A stretch of DNA of 64,000 nt from Poriferisodalis sp965226645 (GTDB lineage Bacteria; Actinomycetota; Acidimicrobiia; Acidimicrobiales; Poriferisodalaceae), in contig CBDDDL010000002.1 of NCBI GenBank assembly GCA_965226645.1, forward strand, positions 62,001 to 126,000. The letters run 5' to 3'. Each line of letters starts with the position of its first letter. Position 1 is the stretch's first letter. The translations under genes were made by a program, and so were the position numbers. This document shows, piece after piece, positions 32,084-41,103 of this stretch. A model generated the notes under the pieces. That model had not been told where the DNA came from. It made no database searches and saw nothing but the letters and a program-made list of their open reading frames with translations.

Positions 32084-33540
32084 GCTCCTATGGTTCGTCA
32101 AGCGGCGGGTTGGAGTGTGTTGAGCCAGTCGCGGTAGGCGGGCGCGAGGGCGTGGTGGGGTGCTTTGCCGCGTTCGATCACCGAGATGGTTGCGGGCCAG
32201 GTGTTGAGCTGGTGGGCGGCGTGGGCGAGGCTGAGGCCTGCTGGTTGTCGTCGGTGTCGCAGCTCGCCTGGGGTCGTCTGTGTGGGTGGCCTGGTGGGGG
32301 TCGGCGAGCAGGGCGAAGACTTCTCGGGCGATGTAGCGCTTGAGGCATCGGATGATCTCGCGGCGTGATTTGTCTTCTGTTTGGCGGCGGGCGGCGTAGG
32401 CGCGTGTTCGGGGGCAGGAGGCGAGGCGGACCATGGCGATTCGCCGCAGGGCGTGGTTGGCCTGGCGGTTCCCGCCGGGGTTGAGGCGATGCCGGGTGGT
32501 CTTGGCTGTTGACGCCTCGACGGGCGACGCGCCGCACAGAGCTGCGAACGACGCTTCGCCCCTGAGCCGGGCGGGGTTGTCGCCGGCTGCGATGAGCAGG
32601 ATCGAAGCCGTGTCGGCGCCGATGCCTTTGGCGGCTCGCAGCGCCGGGTCGGCGGTGCTGGTGAGATCGTCGAGATGGCGGCGCAGCTCGGCGAGGTCGC
32701 CGTCGAGGGGTCGAGGGTGGTATTGGCGGGCCAGGGTGCGCAACGCGATCTTTGCCGCCTCGGCGGGATCGCCGGGACCGAACCGGGCGCACCGGGCCGC
32801 CCGCTGCGCAGTCGTGAGCGGCTCGGGGGCGCGAGCGCAGCCGGTCGGGAGCGGTCAGTCTCGGCGACTTGGGCGTGGCCGTCTTTGGGTCGGGAGCGGT
32901 GACGACGAGATCGCGGATCTGATTGGAGACGCGGGTGCGATGCGCACGCGTCGAGCACAACACGACCCGGATCGCCCGGATCGACTCCACGATCCCGTCG
33001 CTGCCCTTGGGAGCCGTGGCCGCCTCGCCGGCGAGCGCTCGTCGCCGCCGCGCCCGCGCCGAGGCGCGGCGCGTGCCGCGGCCTCGGCGTCGACGGCGTC
33101 GGACTTGCCGCGGCGGCGACGCATCTGACGGTTCGCCCGGTTCACCTCGACCGCCTCGACGCCCGAGCCGGCCAGGTGGCGCGTCAGCCCCGCCCCATCG
33201 CCGATCAGGAGGCGCGGACGCGGCAACCCCCACACACTCAAGAGCCGGCGCCCTCCACGCCGACGCGCACCACAGGCCCGAACGACCCCAGCCACTCTGC
33301 GAGCCGGCGATACCCCGCCGGGTCCGCCCCGAACGACTCCGCGCCGAGCACCCGGCCCGCCTGGTCGGCCGCCGCAGCGACGTGGACCTCGTTGTGCGTG
33401 TCGACGCCCCCGTAGACGCCGACTGCCTCATCAGCCATGACGAACCCTGCCTTTCTTGCCAGCAGTGAGCTAGGCACCGCCGGCCGGGACGCCAAACAGG
33501 ACAGCCACGGTGGTCTCCAAGGCTCCTATGAGGTCACGCC
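32084..33540 (-). mobile_element. IS110-family insertion sequence remnant
   Basis: The element holds a decayed IS110-type transposase. GCTCCTATG occurs at 32084-32092 and again at 33532-33540, which may mark its ends; IS110 elements lack terminal inverted repeats and often have short flanking direct repeats. The boundaries are tentative. It separates mfd from the surA-like operon, genes that are normally adjacent. IS110 elements encode a guide (bridge/seek) RNA in a non-coding end. The only candidate space here is upstream of the transposase start, about 33440-33715, and I cannot confirm it. Confidence 0.75.
32098..33438 (-). pseudogene. IS110-family transposase, broken by several frameshifts
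   Basis: The N-terminus from 33438 (VGVYGGVDTHNEVHVAAAADQAG) is the RuvC-like DEDD domain and stops after VGVEGAGS. Another frame continues with GLTRHLAGSGVEAVEVNRANRQ and KSDAVDAEAAARAA. A third frame has SDGIVESIRAIRVVLCSTR and RVSNQIRDLVVTAPD. A fourth shift leads to the C-terminal domain, GIGADTASILLIAAGDNPARL, ASFAALCGASPVEAS and NRQANHALRRIAMVRL. A last shift opens a tail resembling an XRE-type helix-turn-helix (LSLAHAAHQL, TISVIERGK). At least four frame changes make it non-functional. Confidence 0.88.
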
Positions 33541-33715
33541 CGCCCGACCGGTCGGTGCGCGCCAGCAGCCGGGACACCAACCCGACAGATCACGAACAAG
33601 GCACCAAGCCCGCCACACCCCGAGTCAAACCCAGGCCCGACCGCTGACCCTCCCATCATGACTGTCACACCCCGCCCTTGACGCGGGCCAGTTGTTGGGC
33701 GCAAAGCGCGGTTTG
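33541..33715. other. Non-coding gap between the IS110 remnant and mfd
   Basis: No convincing gene. A weak CCCGC/GCGGG hairpin at 33671-33687 follows the mfd stop codon and could terminate mfd transcripts. Part of this stretch may be the IS110 left end with a former guide RNA. Confidence 0.3.
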
Positions 33716-36700
33716 TCAGTCGGGCGGCGGGCGCAGCTGGCGGCAGAACGAAAAGAGGTGCCCGACAGCGGCAGTCTGCAGCGTTCGCATCGACAGATGC
33801 ATTTCGGAAGTGTCGGCCTTGTAGCGGGCAGCGTTGAACGGCGTGCCGTCGCAAATACGCCGCATTCGCAATTCCTCGCTCGCAGTGAGCTCGACGGGTG
33901 CCAAGCGGATGCGCCCGCCGCCGCTGGGTGCGCGAACGAATGCCACGGTCTCGATGCCCAGTCGGTGACACTCGGTGCGAAGCAAGGCGATGTGCAGCAG
34001 GGTCTGCGCAGGCTCAGGCACGGGTCCGTACCGATCGATCCACTCCCCTTCGATGTCAGCTACCTCAACAAGATCGGTGACGGCGCCGAGGCGGCGGTAT
34101 GCCTCGAGCCGACCGGCCGGATCGCCCACGTAGCCCTCAGGCAGATGCGCTGCGAGCGGCAAGTCGATGACAACCTCGGCCGGTGGCTCGGGTATCTCAC
34201 CGCTGAGCTCGGCGACGGCCTCGCTGACCAGCTCGCAATACAGGTCGTAGCCAACGGCGGCAATGTGGCCCGTCTGCACGCCGCTGAGCAGGTTCCCTGC
34301 GCCTCGCAACTGCAGGTCGCGCATGGCGATGCGATAGCCCGATCCCAGCTCAGTTGATTCGCTGATGGTGCGAAGGCGCTCGTAGGCCTCCTCAGTGAGC
34401 ACGCGACCATCGGGATGGAAGAGATAGGCGTACGCCCGCTGACCTGAGCGGCCCACCCGCCCTCGGATTTGGTGCAGCTGGCCCAGCCCCAACAGGTCGG
34501 CGCGGTCAACGACGAGGGTGTTGACACTGGGCATGTCGATGCCGGACTCGATGATTGTGGTGCACACCAAGACGTCATAGACGCCCTGCCAGAAGTCGAT
34601 CACAACCTGCTCGAGAGTGCCCTCGTCCATCTGGCCGTGGGCGACGGCGATGCGCGCCTCAGGCACCATCTCTCGCAAGCCCGCCGCCACCAACTCGATG
34701 TCAGCAACACGGTTGTGCACGAAGAAGACCTGTCCTTCGCGCAGGAGCTCACGCCGGATGGCCTCGCTGACGGCCCGCTCGTCGTACGGGCCGACGTGCG
34801 TGAGGATCGGCTGTCGTTCTGCAGGCGGCGTTTGCAGCAGCGAGAGGTCGCGGATGCCCACCAGCGTCATCTCAAGGGTTCGCGGAATGGGGGTGGCCGT
34901 CAGCGTGAGGACGTCGACCTCGGCACGCAGGTGTTTAATCGCCTCTTTGTGGCTGACGCCGAATCGCTGCTCCTCATCCACAACCAGTAGGCCGAGGTCA
35001 CGAAAGACAACGTCGCCGGACAGCAGCCGGTGCGTCCCGATCACCACATCGACGGTCCCGTCAGCCAAGCCGGCGATGACAGCCCGCTGTTCGGACGAGG
35101 TCAGGAAGCGGCTGAGCACTTCGACGCGCACAGGTTGATCGACGAATCTCTCCGCGAAGGTCTGATGGTGCTGCTGAGCGAGCAATGTCGTCGGCACGAG
35201 CACTGCGGCCTGTTTGCCGCCGCTGACAGCGCAGAAAGCCGCTCGCACGGCCACTTCGGTCTTGCCGAAACCGACATCGCCGCACACGAGCCGGTCCATC
35301 GGAATCGGTGCGGCCATGTCGGCCAGAACGTCGTCGATCGCCTGACGCTGGTCGGGCGTCGGGGTATAGGCGAAGCTCTCGGCCAACTCGGCCATGCCCA
35401 GACCATCTGGCTCGAACGGGATGCCCGCCGTGGTGATGCGACGCTGGTAGAGCACCACGAGCTCTTGGGCGATCTCGGCCACCGCGGCGCGCACTTTGGC
35501 CTTCTGGCGTTGGAAATCACTGCCGCCCATCCGGCTGAGGCGGGGAATCTCTCCTCCGATGTAGGGGCGGATGAAATCGATCTGCTCGGTCGGCAGGTAC
35601 AGCCGGTCGGTTCCCCGGAATTCGAGTTCGAGATAGTCACGTTCGTCGTCACCGAACGAGCGACGCACCAATCCCGCATAGCGCGCGATGCCGTGGTGGT
35701 AATGCACGACGTAATCGCCTGCGCCGAGGTCTTCGAACGACGGTGCGACGCCGCCACGACGACGTGCTGCGCGGTGGACACGGCGACGGCCGGTCAGCTC
35801 GCTTTCGGGCAGCACTGCAACCCCCGCAGCGAGTGCGATGAAGCCCCGTTCGAGCGGTGCCACCACGACGTGACCGCCCGGCGTCGGCTTGAACGACGTG
35901 GCGTCGCGGTGCAGGCGCAACGGCACGCCTTCAGCCCCAAGCGTGTCGGCAAGCCGGGTCGCCGAACCGACGCCTTCTGCGGCCACGACGACGACCGGCG
36001 GGGTCGCGGAATGTCTCGCGTTGGATGCCTGAGAGCGTGACGCCGCGGCACCGCCCGCCAGGTCGCGCAACTGGCCGATCAAGCGCGACGGGTCGCCCGC
36101 TACCGGCGCCCATGACACGGTGGCGATGTGCGGGCCTTCGGAGCCATCTGCGGTCGGCGCGGCGGTGGAATGCACCGACCACACCGCTGCTCGGCACTTG
36201 GCCAACAGTCGATCGAAGCGGACGTGGAGCCGCGGAAAGCGCGCTGCGATGTCGTCGGAAGCCCCGCTGCCATCGTTGCGATCGCTGCCTTCGGCGCCCT
36301 CGGGCACAGCGCGCACATCCAGGCCCCACGTCACCGCCAGCGAGCGGGTGAGATCGTCGGTCTCAGCCTCTATGTCCGCGGCCCGGTCTGCGAGACGTCG
36401 CGGCTCCACGAGCAGCACCAACGCGGTGGGTCCGAGCAGGTCGGGCAGTACAGCGTCATCTGCCATAAGCCACGGCAGCCACGACTCCATGCCGTCGAAC
36501 AATTCACCGCTGGCAATGCGTTCCATGTGCTCGCGGCACCACGGCTCGGTCTTCGCCAGGCCCGCAGCGCGTTCACGCATGCCGACATCGGGACGTAGTT
36601 CACGTGCCGGAAACACACGGATTTCGGCGAGATCTGCGACCGAGCGTTGGTCGGTGACTGAGAACTCGGTCAGTCGGTCGACTTCGTCGCCCCACAGATC

Positions 36701-37366
36701 GACACGCGACGGTGCGGCGGCCGTCGGACAGAACACGTCGACGATGCCGCCGCGCACCGCGACTTCACCGCGATGCTCCACTTGATGCTCTCGGCGGTAG
36801 CCCCAGCTCACGAGCTGGGACACCAGTTCGCCCGAGTCGAGACGGTCGCCGAGGGCGATGCGCAGTGATGGCGCTCCATCGTCTGCGAGAGCATCGGACC
36901 CCAGACGCTGGAGCAAGGCTCGGATCGGCGCCACGATGATTTCGGGCGGCGCTGGACCATCTGCCCCGCCGTCAGCCCCGGATCGCACGGCGGACAGCAC
37001 GGCGAGACGCCGACCCATCGTCTCGGTGGCAGGACTGACCCTCTCGAAGGGCAAGGTCTCCCAGGCAGCGAACAACGAGACCCCAGAATGACCCAGCCAT
37101 GTCCCGAGGTCGTCGGCCCAGCGTTCGGCTTCACTTGCGGTCGCGGTCACGACCAGGATCGGCGAGCGACGGCCGAGCGTCGCCAGCCCTGCGGCAACAA
37201 ACGGACGAGCCGAATCGGCGATCGCGATCGATCCCGACGTGGGACCCAGCATCGAGACGAAACCGGGATCGTCAGCGAGGCGTCGGGTGAGTGATCGCAG
37301 CGGAGACCGCCGCGCCGGATCGTCGTTACGCAGCGCCGGCACGCGTGCGGCTTCGGAGACGCTCAT
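33716..37366 (-). CDS. mfd: Transcription-repair coupling factor Mfd
   Basis: A 1216-residue protein of normal full length. The N-terminal UvrB-like region is followed by the RNA-polymerase-interacting domain (GDYVVHYHHGIARYAGLV). The translocase has Walker A GDVGFGKTE near residue 695, the DEEQ box in VVDEEQRFGV, LTATPIPRTL (motif III), and QIRGRVGRSG (motif VI). The C-terminal domain is present (PEGYVGDPAGRLEAYRRL). It releases stalled RNA polymerase and recruits UvrA. It lies 13 bp after pth. Downstream partners (surA-like, mazG) are now cut off by the IS110 remnant. Confidence 0.97.
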   Translation of the reverse strand: MSVSEAARVPALRNDDPARRSPLRSLTRRLADDPGFVSMLGPTSGSIAIADSARPFVAAGLATLGRRSPILVVTATASEAERWADDLGTWLGHSGVSLFAAWETLPFERVSPATETMGRRLAVLSAVRSGADGGADGPAPPEIIVAPIRALLQRLGSDALADDGAPSLRIALGDRLDSGELVSQLVSWGYRREHQVEHRGEVAVRGGIVDVFCPTAAAPSRVDLWGDEVDRLTEFSVTDQRSVADLAEIRVFPARELRPDVGMRERAAGLAKTEPWCREHMERIASGELFDGMESWLPWLMADDAVLPDLLGPTALVLLVEPRRLADRAADIEAETDDLTRSLAVTWGLDVRAVPEGAEGSDRNDGSGASDDIAARFPRLHVRFDRLLAKCRAAVWSVHSTAAPTADGSEGPHIATVSWAPVAGDPSRLIGQLRDLAGGAAASRSQASNARHSATPPVVVVAAEGVGSATRLADTLGAEGVPLRLHRDATSFKPTPGGHVVVAPLERGFIALAAGVAVLPESELTGRRRVHRAARRRGGVAPSFEDLGAGDYVVHYHHGIARYAGLVRRSFGDDERDYLELEFRGTDRLYLPTEQIDFIRPYIGGEIPRLSRMGGSDFQRQKAKVRAAVAEIAQELVVLYQRRITTAGIPFEPDGLGMAELAESFAYTPTPDQRQAIDDVLADMAAPIPMDRLVCGDVGFGKTEVAVRAAFCAVSGGKQAAVLVPTTLLAQQHHQTFAERFVDQPVRVEVLSRFLTSSEQRAVIAGLADGTVDVVIGTHRLLSGDVVFRDLGLLVVDEEQRFGVSHKEAIKHLRAEVDVLTLTATPIPRTLEMTLVGIRDLSLLQTPPAERQPILTHVGPYDERAVSEAIRRELLREGQVFFVHNRVADIELVAAGLREMVPEARIAVAHGQMDEGTLEQVVIDFWQGVYDVLVCTTIIESGIDMPSVNTLVVDRADLLGLGQLHQIRGRVGRSGQRAYAYLFHPDGRVLTEEAYERLRTISESTELGSGYRIAMRDLQLRGAGNLLSGVQTGHIAAVGYDLYCELVSEAVAELSGEIPEPPAEVVIDLPLAAHLPEGYVGDPAGRLEAYRRLGAVTDLVEVADIEGEWIDRYGPVPEPAQTLLHIALLRTECHRLGIETVAFVRAPSGGGRIRLAPVELTASEELRMRRICDGTPFNAARYKADTSEMHLSMRTLQTAAVGHLFSFCRQLRPPPD

Positions 37367-37379
37367 TTCACCACTCTCA

Positions 37380-38021
37380 CTACACAGCGTCCTCGCGGCC
37401 GGGCCGCGGAAGGGAATTCACGCTGTTCATGGCCGCTTGCGCGCCCTCGTTCACCAGAAGCTCGAGCGCGGACACCGCGGTGCTCACAGCGTCGTCGAGC
37501 ATCTCACGTTCGCGACGGCCCGGCTGTTGCAGGACCCATTTCTTGCCGGCGTCGGGGTGCGGCGGCTTGCCGATGCCCACCCGAATCCGCACAAAGTCGC
37601 GTGACCCAAGATGGTTTGCAACCGAGGCCAAGCCGTTGTGACCTGCGATGCCTCCACCGACCTTGACCTTCACTCGCCCCGGGGAAAGATCGAGTTCGTC
37701 GTGCACGATCACGACCCGCGCCGCTTCTGTGATGCCGTAGCGCTTCACCAGCGGGCTCACGCTCTGTCCGCTCTGATTCATGAACGTCGTCGGGCACGCC
37801 AACGCGATCAACTGGTTGGCGTGCGATGCCACTGCGGCGCGTGCCTGTTCGGGTCGCTGGGCCTTCATCTCGCACCCGAGCTCGGTTGCCCAGCGCTCTA
37901 CTGCCTCGGCTCCCACGTTGTGGCGCGATCCGGCGTATTTCTCCGGTGGATTTCCGAGGCCTACGACGAGCCAGTCGGCGGCTGTTCCCCGCCGCGCGGC
38001 CGCCCGGCGGAACACGGACAC
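37380..38021 (-). CDS. pth: Peptidyl-tRNA hydrolase
   Basis: A 213-residue protein that frees peptides from peptidyl-tRNA. VGLGNPPEKYAGSRHNVG carries the catalytic His34; FMNQSG has the tRNA-binding Asn82; VIVHDELDL has the catalytic Asp108; and GGGIAGHNGL and VRIGIGKP-type motifs follow. The likely start is the GTG at 38021, 8 nt after the bL25 stop codon. The first ~15 residues are an extension before the conserved region. Confidence 0.95.
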   Translation of the reverse strand: MSVFRRAAARRGTAADWLVVGLGNPPEKYAGSRHNVGAEAVERWATELGCEMKAQRPEQARAAVASHANQLIALACPTTFMNQSGQSVSPLVKRYGITEAARVVIVHDELDLSPGRVKVKVGGGIAGHNGLASVANHLGSRDFVRIRVGIGKPPHPDAGKKWVLQQPGRREREMLDDAVSTAVSALELLVNEGAQAAMNSVNSLPRPGREDAV

Positions 38022-38029
38022 TTTGAAGG

Positions 38030-38662
38030 TCAGTCCTCGTCGTCGAGCGCGTCGTCGTCTTCGCCGAGATCCTCTTCGTCGTCGTCGTCCAGTCCAGCGG
38101 CGATGGCCGCGCGCGACCGCTGGGCTATCACCACGAGCGTGTCGATGTCGACTTGGCTCACCATGCCCTCGGGCAAGGGGAGATCGCTGACGCGGATCGG
38201 ATTGTCCAACGACAGCTCCGACACGTCCACTTCGAATGTCGGCGGAATGACGCCTGCGGGTGACTCGACCGTCAGCGACATCAGCTGCTGCTGCACCACG
38301 GCGCCCTGGCGTCCGGCTACGACGGCCTCGCCCACGATGTGCACCGGCACATCGACCACAAGGCGCTCATCAAGCGAGATAAGCAGAAAGTCCACGTGCG
38401 TCACACGATTCGCGATCGAGTCGCGCTGCATGTCTTTGACGATCGTGAGGTAGTCGCGGCCCTCGACTTCGAGCGTGATGATCGCGTTGGGGCCAGCAGC
38501 GTTGAGTGCTGAACGGAAGCGCAGGCGATCCAATGTGAGCGGCACAGGATCAGTTCCGTGGCCGTACATCACCGCGGGAATCTTGTTGTCGGCGCGCAGA
38601 CGACGCGACGAAGCCGAACCAATGGCTCGACCAGTCTGGGCGGCGAGCTTCAACTGTTCCAT
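38030..38662 (-). CDS. rplY: Ribosomal protein bL25, long Ctc form
   Basis: A 210-residue protein. The N-terminal 5S-rRNA-binding domain (SASSRRLRADNKIPAVMYGHG, RDYLTIVKDMQRD, VTHVDFLLI) is followed by the TL5/Ctc C-terminal domain (VPVHIVGEAVV, IPPTFEVDVSEL, GMVSQVDIDTLVV). An acidic tail (DDDDEEDLGEDDDALDDED) ends it, common in actinobacterial forms. It is between prs and pth, the standard order. Confidence 0.95.
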   Translation of the reverse strand: MEQLKLAAQTGRAIGSASSRRLRADNKIPAVMYGHGTDPVPLTLDRLRFRSALNAAGPNAIITLEVEGRDYLTIVKDMQRDSIANRVTHVDFLLISLDERLVVDVPVHIVGEAVVAGRQGAVVQQQLMSLTVESPAGVIPPTFEVDVSELSLDNPIRVSDLPLPEGMVSQVDIDTLVVIAQRSRAAIAAGLDDDDEEDLGEDDDALDDED

Positions 38663-38753
38663 TGCGGCGCTCCCGAGCGGTAGGCGACCAGTAAGCCTAC
38701 GAGTTCCGGCGCGCAGCCCGGCGGCCGCATCGACACTGCAGGGCTGTGCTGTT

Positions 38754-38798
38754 TCAGAAGGGGCGGTCTCAGAAGGGGCTGTGTCAGAAGAGGTTCTG
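38754..38798. repeat. 15-bp tandem repeat, three copies, spanning the prs stop codon
   Basis: Units begin at 38754, 38769 and 38784 and share TCAGAAGRGG. In the prs orientation each contains TTCTGA in the same frame, so the prs stop codon has been copied twice downstream. Confidence 0.9.
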
Positions 38799-39767
38799 TC
38801 CGTCGAAGATCTCCGACACTGAGGCGTCCTCGAAGACTGACTCGAGGGCATCGGCGAACACGCCGGCCACGCTCAGCACGACCAGTTTGTCGAACTGCTT
38901 CGAGCTTGGAATCGGCACGGTGTTGGTGACGATGATCTGGCTCAGCTTCGAGTTCTTGAGGCGATCGACGGCCGGCCCCGAGAAGACCCCGTGTGTGCTG
39001 GCGCACATGACATCAGCAGCGCCTTGGGCGATGAGGGTCTCGGTCGCCGAACAGATCGTTCCCGCCGTGTCGATCATGTCGTCGATGATGACGCAGGTAC
39101 GCCCCGCCACTTCGCCCATGATCCCGAGCGCCTCGGACTCGTTCGCGCTGTCGGTCGCCCGGCGCTTGTAGATCGAGGCGACGTCACAGCCCAGGCGGGT
39201 CGCGTATCGCTCAGCCACTTTGACCCTTCCGGTGTCAGGCGACACGATCACCGTCTCGGGCCCCATGACATCGGCGAGATAGTCGATCAGCACGGGCGCA
39301 GCGGTGAGATGATCGACCGGTCCGTCGAAGAAGCCCTGGATCTGCCCGCTGTGCAGATCGATCGACACCAGCCGTTCTGCTCCGGCGACGGTGAACATGT
39401 CGGCGAGCAGCCGCGCGGTGATCGGCTCGCGGCCTGCGGCCTTGCGATCCTGACGGGCGTAGCCGTACAGCGGCGCAACCGCGGTGATGCGCTTGGCGGA
39501 CGCCCTGCGGGCGGCGTCCACCATGATGAGCTGCTCCATGATCGCGTCGTTGAGGCTCATGGTTTCGCAAGCGGCGTGGCTCTGGATGATGAAGACATCG
39601 CCGCCGCGGATCGACTCCGCGAACTTGCACTTGATCTCGCCGTTCGCAAAGTCGATGAGCCCTGGATCACCCAGCTCGACACCCAACTGTTCGGCAATCT
39701 CGGTCGCCAATTCAGGATTTGCCCGACCGCTGAACAGGTGCAAGCGCTTCTTGGTGACCAGCTCCAT
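38784..39767 (-). CDS. prs: Ribose-phosphate pyrophosphokinase
   Basis: A 327-residue protein that makes PRPP from ribose 5-phosphate and ATP. It has FANGEIKCKFAESIRG, APLYGYARQDRKAAGREPI (ATP and flexible loop), DLHSGQIQGFF, and the PRPP-binding loop VIIDDMIDTAGT. The start at 39767 has AAAGGGA upstream. The C-terminus is the usual SEIFDGQNLF, and its stop codon lies inside a 15-bp tandem repeat. It is preceded by glmU as in many bacteria. Confidence 0.96.
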   Translation of the reverse strand: MELVTKKRLHLFSGRANPELATEIAEQLGVELGDPGLIDFANGEIKCKFAESIRGGDVFIIQSHAACETMSLNDAIMEQLIMVDAARRASAKRITAVAPLYGYARQDRKAAGREPITARLLADMFTVAGAERLVSIDLHSGQIQGFFDGPVDHLTAAPVLIDYLADVMGPETVIVSPDTGRVKVAERYATRLGCDVASIYKRRATDSANESEALGIMGEVAGRTCVIIDDMIDTAGTICSATETLIAQGAADVMCASTHGVFSGPAVDRLKNSKLSQIIVTNTVPIPSSKQFDKLVVLSVAGVFADALESVFEDASVSEIFDGQNLF

Positions 39768-39777
39768 CGCGTGTCCC

Positions 39778-39822
39778 TTTCGCACCTGTGCCGATCGCGC
39801 CTGTTTCAGTTGCGCCCGGTTC
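39778..39822. repeat. Degenerate 15-bp tandem repeat upstream of prs
   Basis: Three diverged units beginning at 39778, 39793 and 39808 share a CGC-CC-GT core. They sit just upstream of the prs Shine-Dalgarno. Confidence 0.55.
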
Positions 39823-39956
39823 GATTGATACCGGAGTGAAGGGAGCGCGGAGCGCTCGGGGATGGGTTTTTGCGGCATGTTCTGCAGTCCGACGGCAACC
39901 TGAGATTACCTGACGGCACCTCGCAGACACGAGTGTTATAGCCAACTGACACAATT

Positions 39957-40040
39957 AATTCCGATGCTCCAGCTGGAAATTCCGATGCTCCAGCTGGCAA
40001 TTCCGGTTCTCTAGCTGGCAATTCCGATGCTCTAGCTGGT
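39957..40040. repeat. 21-bp tandem repeat, four copies, spanning the glmU stop codon
   Basis: Units start at 39957, 39978, 39999 and 40020 and share AATTCCG, CT and AGCTGG blocks. In the glmU frame they carry TAG in two units and TGG in the other two, so the glmU stop codon lies in the first copy encountered and is repeated in the next. Confidence 0.92.
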
Positions 40041-40841
40041 TTCGGGCTCAGATTGACGCTGTGCCACCGAACGCGCAGCGAGCGCGTGCTCGCACGCGGC
40101 GAGCTGATCTGCGTCGTTCACACCCATGGCTTCGGTTGGGTCGGCGACGGTCACCGCCGAGATCGAAGCGCCGCTGGCAGCGAGAATGCCGATCACATCG
40201 GTCAGGTAGTACTCGGACTGGGCGTTCGTCGGTTGCAGGCGACGGAGCGCCGCACGCAGCGGCGCAATCCTGAAGCAGTAGATGCCGACGTTGACCTCGT
40301 TGATCTCGGCTTGCTCCAGGCTCGCATCGCGCTGCTCGACAATTTCCGCGACTCCCCCGTCGTCGGAGCGCACAATGCGGCCGTAGCCGGTCGGATCGTC
40401 GAAGCGAACGGTCAGCAGCGTCGCAGCCGCATCGTCACGATGATGAACGGACACGAGCTCGGCGATGGTGGACGCGCGCAGCAGCGGCGTGTCGCCCGGC
40501 AGCACCACAACGTCGGTGGCTGTCGCATCGTCATCGATTGCCGACAATCCCACCGATGCCGCGTCGCCGGTGCCCAGCTGGTGCGTTTGGTGAGCGAACA
40601 CCAGTCGATCCGGATTCGGTGCGTCCAAGGTGACCGCTGACCGGACTCGATCCGCTCCGTGACCGATCACCACAACGACCGGATGGGCATCGACGCGAGC
40701 GATTGCGTCGAGCACGCGCAGCAGCATGGCGCGGCCAGCAATCTGATGAAGCGGCTTCGGCACATCGGAGCCCATGCGAGTGCCGGCTCCGGCGGCGAGC
40801 ACGATCGCAGCCCAACGATGTGCGACCCAGTGATGACTCAT
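40032..40841 (-). CDS. glmU: UDP-N-acetylglucosamine pyrophosphorylase, GlmU N-terminal domain only
   Basis: A 269-residue protein that covers only the uridylyltransferase half of GlmU. The nucleotide-binding motif is VLAAGAGTRMGSDVPKPLH; LGTGDAA, VLPGDTPLL, GYGRIVR and EVNVGIYCF complete the fold. The left-handed beta-helix acetyltransferase domain, normally ~200 residues more, is absent, and only repeats separate the stop from prs. Another gene must acetylate glucosamine 1-phosphate if peptidoglycan is made. The position next to prs supports the glmU assignment over other sugar nucleotidyltransferases. Confidence 0.85.
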   Translation of the reverse strand: MSHHWVAHRWAAIVLAAGAGTRMGSDVPKPLHQIAGRAMLLRVLDAIARVDAHPVVVVIGHGADRVRSAVTLDAPNPDRLVFAHQTHQLGTGDAASVGLSAIDDDATATDVVVLPGDTPLLRASTIAELVSVHHRDDAAATLLTVRFDDPTGYGRIVRSDDGGVAEIVEQRDASLEQAEINEVNVGIYCFRIAPLRAALRRLQPTNAQSEYYLTDVIGILAASGASISAVTVADPTEAMGVNDADQLAACEHALAARSVAQRQSEPETS

Positions 40842-40876
40842 CGAGGGGACCTGCGCGATCGGCGCAGCGTTGCGGG

Positions 40877-40948
40877 TTCGGGGAGGAGGGCTCGAACCTC
40901 CATTGTCGGGACCAAAACCCGATGTCCTGCCAGTTGAACGATCCCCGA
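40877..40948 (-). tRNA. tRNA-Gln (UUG anticodon)
   Basis: The 72-nt tRNA has acceptor stem TCGGGGA/TCCCCGA with discriminator A, anticodon arm TCGGG-TTTTGGT-CCCGA (anticodon TTG), and T arm with GAGGTTCGAGCCCTC. It lies just upstream of glmU. CCA is not encoded. Confidence 0.95.
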
Positions 40949-41065
40949 GCGCGTCCGCCGCCGCGGCTGGCTTGCGATGATTCTGAGCGTAGCGAGCGCC
41001 AGAAACGCCTTTGCATTCAATATTTGCCTCGTCACCGACTGGCTGAGGTCGTCGGTACTCACACG

Positions 41066-41093
41066 TTGGAGATCGAACCTCGCCCGCTAGCGT
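41066..41093 (+). promoter_or_regulatory. Candidate promoter of the bS22 gene
   Basis: TTGGAG (41066-41071) and TAGCGT (41088-41093) are 16 bp apart. The -10 ends 10 nt before the ATG, so the transcript would be nearly or fully leaderless. Confidence 0.5.
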
Positions 41094-41103
41094 TCACGAC
41101 TTC

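Noticed and set aside
32178..33431. 417-residue frame as an independent gene
   Set aside because: Only short pieces match IS110 transposase and the rest is Arg/Pro-rich noise. It is one of several frames of a decayed transposase.
33440..33715. Functional IS110 guide (bridge) RNA
   Set aside because: The position is right, but I cannot identify the paired loops or sequences complementary to the element ends by eye, and the transposase is dead.
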